Assembly: GCA_007118075.1 (NCBI GenBank)
Contig: SKSH01000211.1
Location: forward strand, 1-16,459
Origin: Halobacteriales archaeon
GTDB lineage: Archaea > Halobacteriota > Halobacteria > Halobacteriales > SKSH01
Length of the DNA stretch: 16,459 bases
Direction: 5' to 3'
In this document: in pieces, positions 15,341-16,459 of the stretch
Layout of the letters: each line of letters opens with the position of its first letter
How positions within the stretch are numbered: position 1 is the first letter of the stretch
The notes under the pieces: model-generated
Databases searched by the model: none
Seen by the model: the letters and a program-made list of their open reading frames with translations, nothing else
Told to the model about the DNA's origin: nothing
Position numbers and translations under genes: made by a program

Positions 15341-16024
15341 TTATCCAGTTACGAAGGCGTCTTCGAGGACGCCTTCACCATCGGTGAGTCCCAGATCTGG
15401 GAGGGTCGCCCGTTCTGGGTGTGGCATCAAGACTCCGACGTTCCGATCAGGACCGAGCACTCCTGCGATATTCAGCCGTGAGCCGTTCGGGTTCGCATCA
15501 TCGGTGACATCGCCCGCAGCTGTGCAGTATCGGAATAGGACTCGGTCCTCGTCATCGAGACGCTCGAGCAATGACGCTTCTGCCTCGTATCGGCCCTCAC
15601 CGTGGGCAATGGGAAGCTCCAACACATCACCACGTTCGAATCCCGCGGTGAATGGCGAATCGGTCGTCTCGACCCTGACATAGATCCGCTCACACTGGAA
15701 TCGAGCGGATTCGTTGACGGTGAATGCTCCTGGTACCAAGCCGGCCTCGGCGAGGATCTGCGCTCCGTTGCAGATGCCAAGGACGGGTTCACCGGCCTCT
15801 GCGAACTCGCGCACCTGCTCCATGATCGGTTCTTGAGCAGCCATCGACCCCGCCCGCAGGTAGTCACCGTATGAAAATCCACCAGGGACGATGATACCGG
15901 AGGTCTCCGCCGGGATATCGTCCTTGTACCAGATGAGTTCGGCATTGGCACCGAGGTGCTCGAGAGCCGCTACCGTGTCTCGATCACAGTTGCTCCCCCC
16001 GAATTGGAGGACAGTGACCGTCAT
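15341..16024 (-). CDS. purQ: PurQ, glutaminase subunit of FGAM synthase
   Basis: PurQ releases ammonia from glutamine and passes it to PurL to make formylglycinamidine ribonucleotide in purine synthesis. The 227-residue class I glutamine amidotransferase has nucleophile Cys85 (LGIC-N-G-AQ) and the His202/Glu204 pair (PHPER). The N-terminus QFGGSNCDRD and the VPGGFSYGDYLRAG segment are characteristic of PurQ. I chose the ATG at 16024, which shares one base with the purS stop (TGATG); a GTG one codon upstream would give a 4-bp overlap. PurL is not in the window. Cytoplasmic. Confidence 0.95.
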   Translation of the reverse strand: MTVTVLQFGGSNCDRDTVAALEHLGANAELIWYKDDIPAETSGIIVPGGFSYGDYLRAGSMAAQEPIMEQVREFAEAGEPVLGICNGAQILAEAGLVPGAFTVNESARFQCERIYVRVETTDSPFTAGFERGDVLELPIAHGEGRYEAEASLLERLDDEDRVLFRYCTAAGDVTDDANPNGSRLNIAGVLGPDRNVGVLMPHPERATLPDLGLTDGEGVLEDAFVTG

Positions 16025-16272
16025 CACTCGGTGACCTCCACGTCGAAGTCGTGGATGGTCGGGTTGGCGAGTAATCTGAGCGCCATCTCCTCTGCTCGCT
16101 CGAGCGCCTCATCCTCGTCTGAAGCCGAGAGATCGATCTCGTAGATGTTTGCCGATCGGAGCGTTTCGAGCTCGAACCCAAGCCGTTCGAGTGCTCGTTG
16201 CGTCGTCGCTGCCTCGGGATCGAGGACGCCACCCTTGAGGCGCACCGTCACCGTCGCCGTGTACTCCCCCAT
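16024..16272 (-). CDS. purS: PurS, small subunit of FGAM synthase
   Basis: An 82-residue subunit that joins PurL and PurQ in the three-part FGAM synthase found in archaea and Gram-positive bacteria. It is the first gene of the purS-purQ pair, and the sequence has the family's pattern: an N-terminal strand (YTATVTVRLKGGVLDPEA), the LGF-x-x-x-x-x-R motif, an acidic alpha helix (DEDEALERAEEMALRLLAN) and a closing strand ending DFDVEVTE. Length is normal. It begins 38 bp after the stop of an upstream gene on the same strand. No strong promoter is seen in that gap, so it may be cotranscribed. Confidence 0.93.
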   Translation of the reverse strand: MGEYTATVTVRLKGGVLDPEAATTQRALERLGFELETLRSANIYEIDLSASDEDEALERAEEMALRLLANPTIHDFDVEVTE

Positions 16273-16310
16273 GTTAGGCAGGCATGCCGCAGCGCGCTTA
16301 GCACTTTTGA

Positions 16311-16459
16311 CTACGCTTTTGACAATCGCCGTGGCCCGCTGGGATCGTGACTCGGTAGGATGATGAGGTCGTCATCATCTCTCCAGCGTGCGAGCCGTTC
16401 GAGCGTCTCGTGACCGGCCCCAGGCCTCGTGGCGACCCCATCGGCACGACCGGTCTCGA
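16311..16459 (-). CDS. C-terminal fragment, possibly metallo-beta-lactamase-fold hydrolase
   Basis: A reverse-strand frame is open from the right edge (first whole codon at 16455-16457) to a TAG at 16311-16313, giving the last 48 residues of a gene that begins outside the window. The visible part includes GHETLERLARWR and DDDDLIILPSHDPSGPRR. An 'I-x-P-S-H-D' near the C-terminus fits the final His of a metallo-beta-lactamase-fold hydrolase, for example lactonase-like enzymes. This is suggestive only, since the zinc-binding HxHxDH motif would be outside the window. The acidic, haloarchaeal composition and the short gap to purS support a real gene. The other two reverse frames look less protein-like. 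Confidence 0.5.
   Translation of the reverse strand, partial: ETGRADGVATRPGAGHETLERLARWRDDDDLIILPSHDPSGPRRLSKA

Noticed and set aside
1..16459. CRISPR array or insertion sequence
   Set aside because: No regularly spaced direct repeats, no terminal inverted repeats with a transposase frame, and genes are tightly packed throughout.

Overview
The window looks like chromosomal DNA of a haloarchaeon (class Halobacteria). The proteins are rich in Asp and Glu. Exported proteins carry twin-arginine (Tat) signals, two of them with clear lipoboxes. Promoters look archaeal, with AT-rich boxes about 26-37 bp before ATG codons and little or no leader. It also carries the archaeal tRNA archaeosine genes and a PurS/PurQ pair. 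The genus cannot be read from the sequence.

Left half (about 1-7,100): a nitrous oxide reduction cluster. A forward gene for a Tat-exported, lipid-anchored cupredoxin faces a reverse-strand operon. In transcription order the operon is nosZ, a NosB-like membrane protein, nosD, nosF, nosY and nosL. nosB/nosD, nosF/nosY and nosY/nosL each join by an ATGA overlap, and nosD/nosF overlap by 11 bp, so translation is probably coupled. NosZ keeps all seven CuZ histidines and the CuA ligand set. NosD, NosF, NosY and NosL form the usual copper-site maturation system. No nosR or nosX is visible, so the cupredoxin is a natural candidate electron donor. Its usual axial Met appears to be replaced by Gln.

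Middle (about 7,100-8,340): nosZ is divergent from a cupin protein with two zinc ribbons. Between them lies a perfect 14-bp palindrome containing CGAA-N4-TTCG, the motif reported for the haloarchaeal denitrification regulator NarO. A 53-residue zinc-ribbon gene follows on the reverse strand.

Right half (about 8,300-15,270): a forward run of an FAD-dependent geranylgeranyl-reductase-like enzyme, a Nudix hydrolase, tgtA, arcS, a HAD hydrolase and the radical SAM enzyme RaSEA. TgtA puts preQ0 into tRNA position 15, ArcS adds lysine, and RaSEA cleaves the adduct to archaeosine. The whole tRNA-modifying half of the pathway is therefore together, with a HAD enzyme of unknown role between its last two genes. 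arcS seems to have its own promoter.

Right end (15,341-16,459): purQ and purS on the reverse strand encode the glutaminase and small subunits of FGAM synthase. They are followed by the C-terminal end of a reverse-strand gene cut by the window edge, possibly a metallo-beta-lactamase-fold hydrolase.
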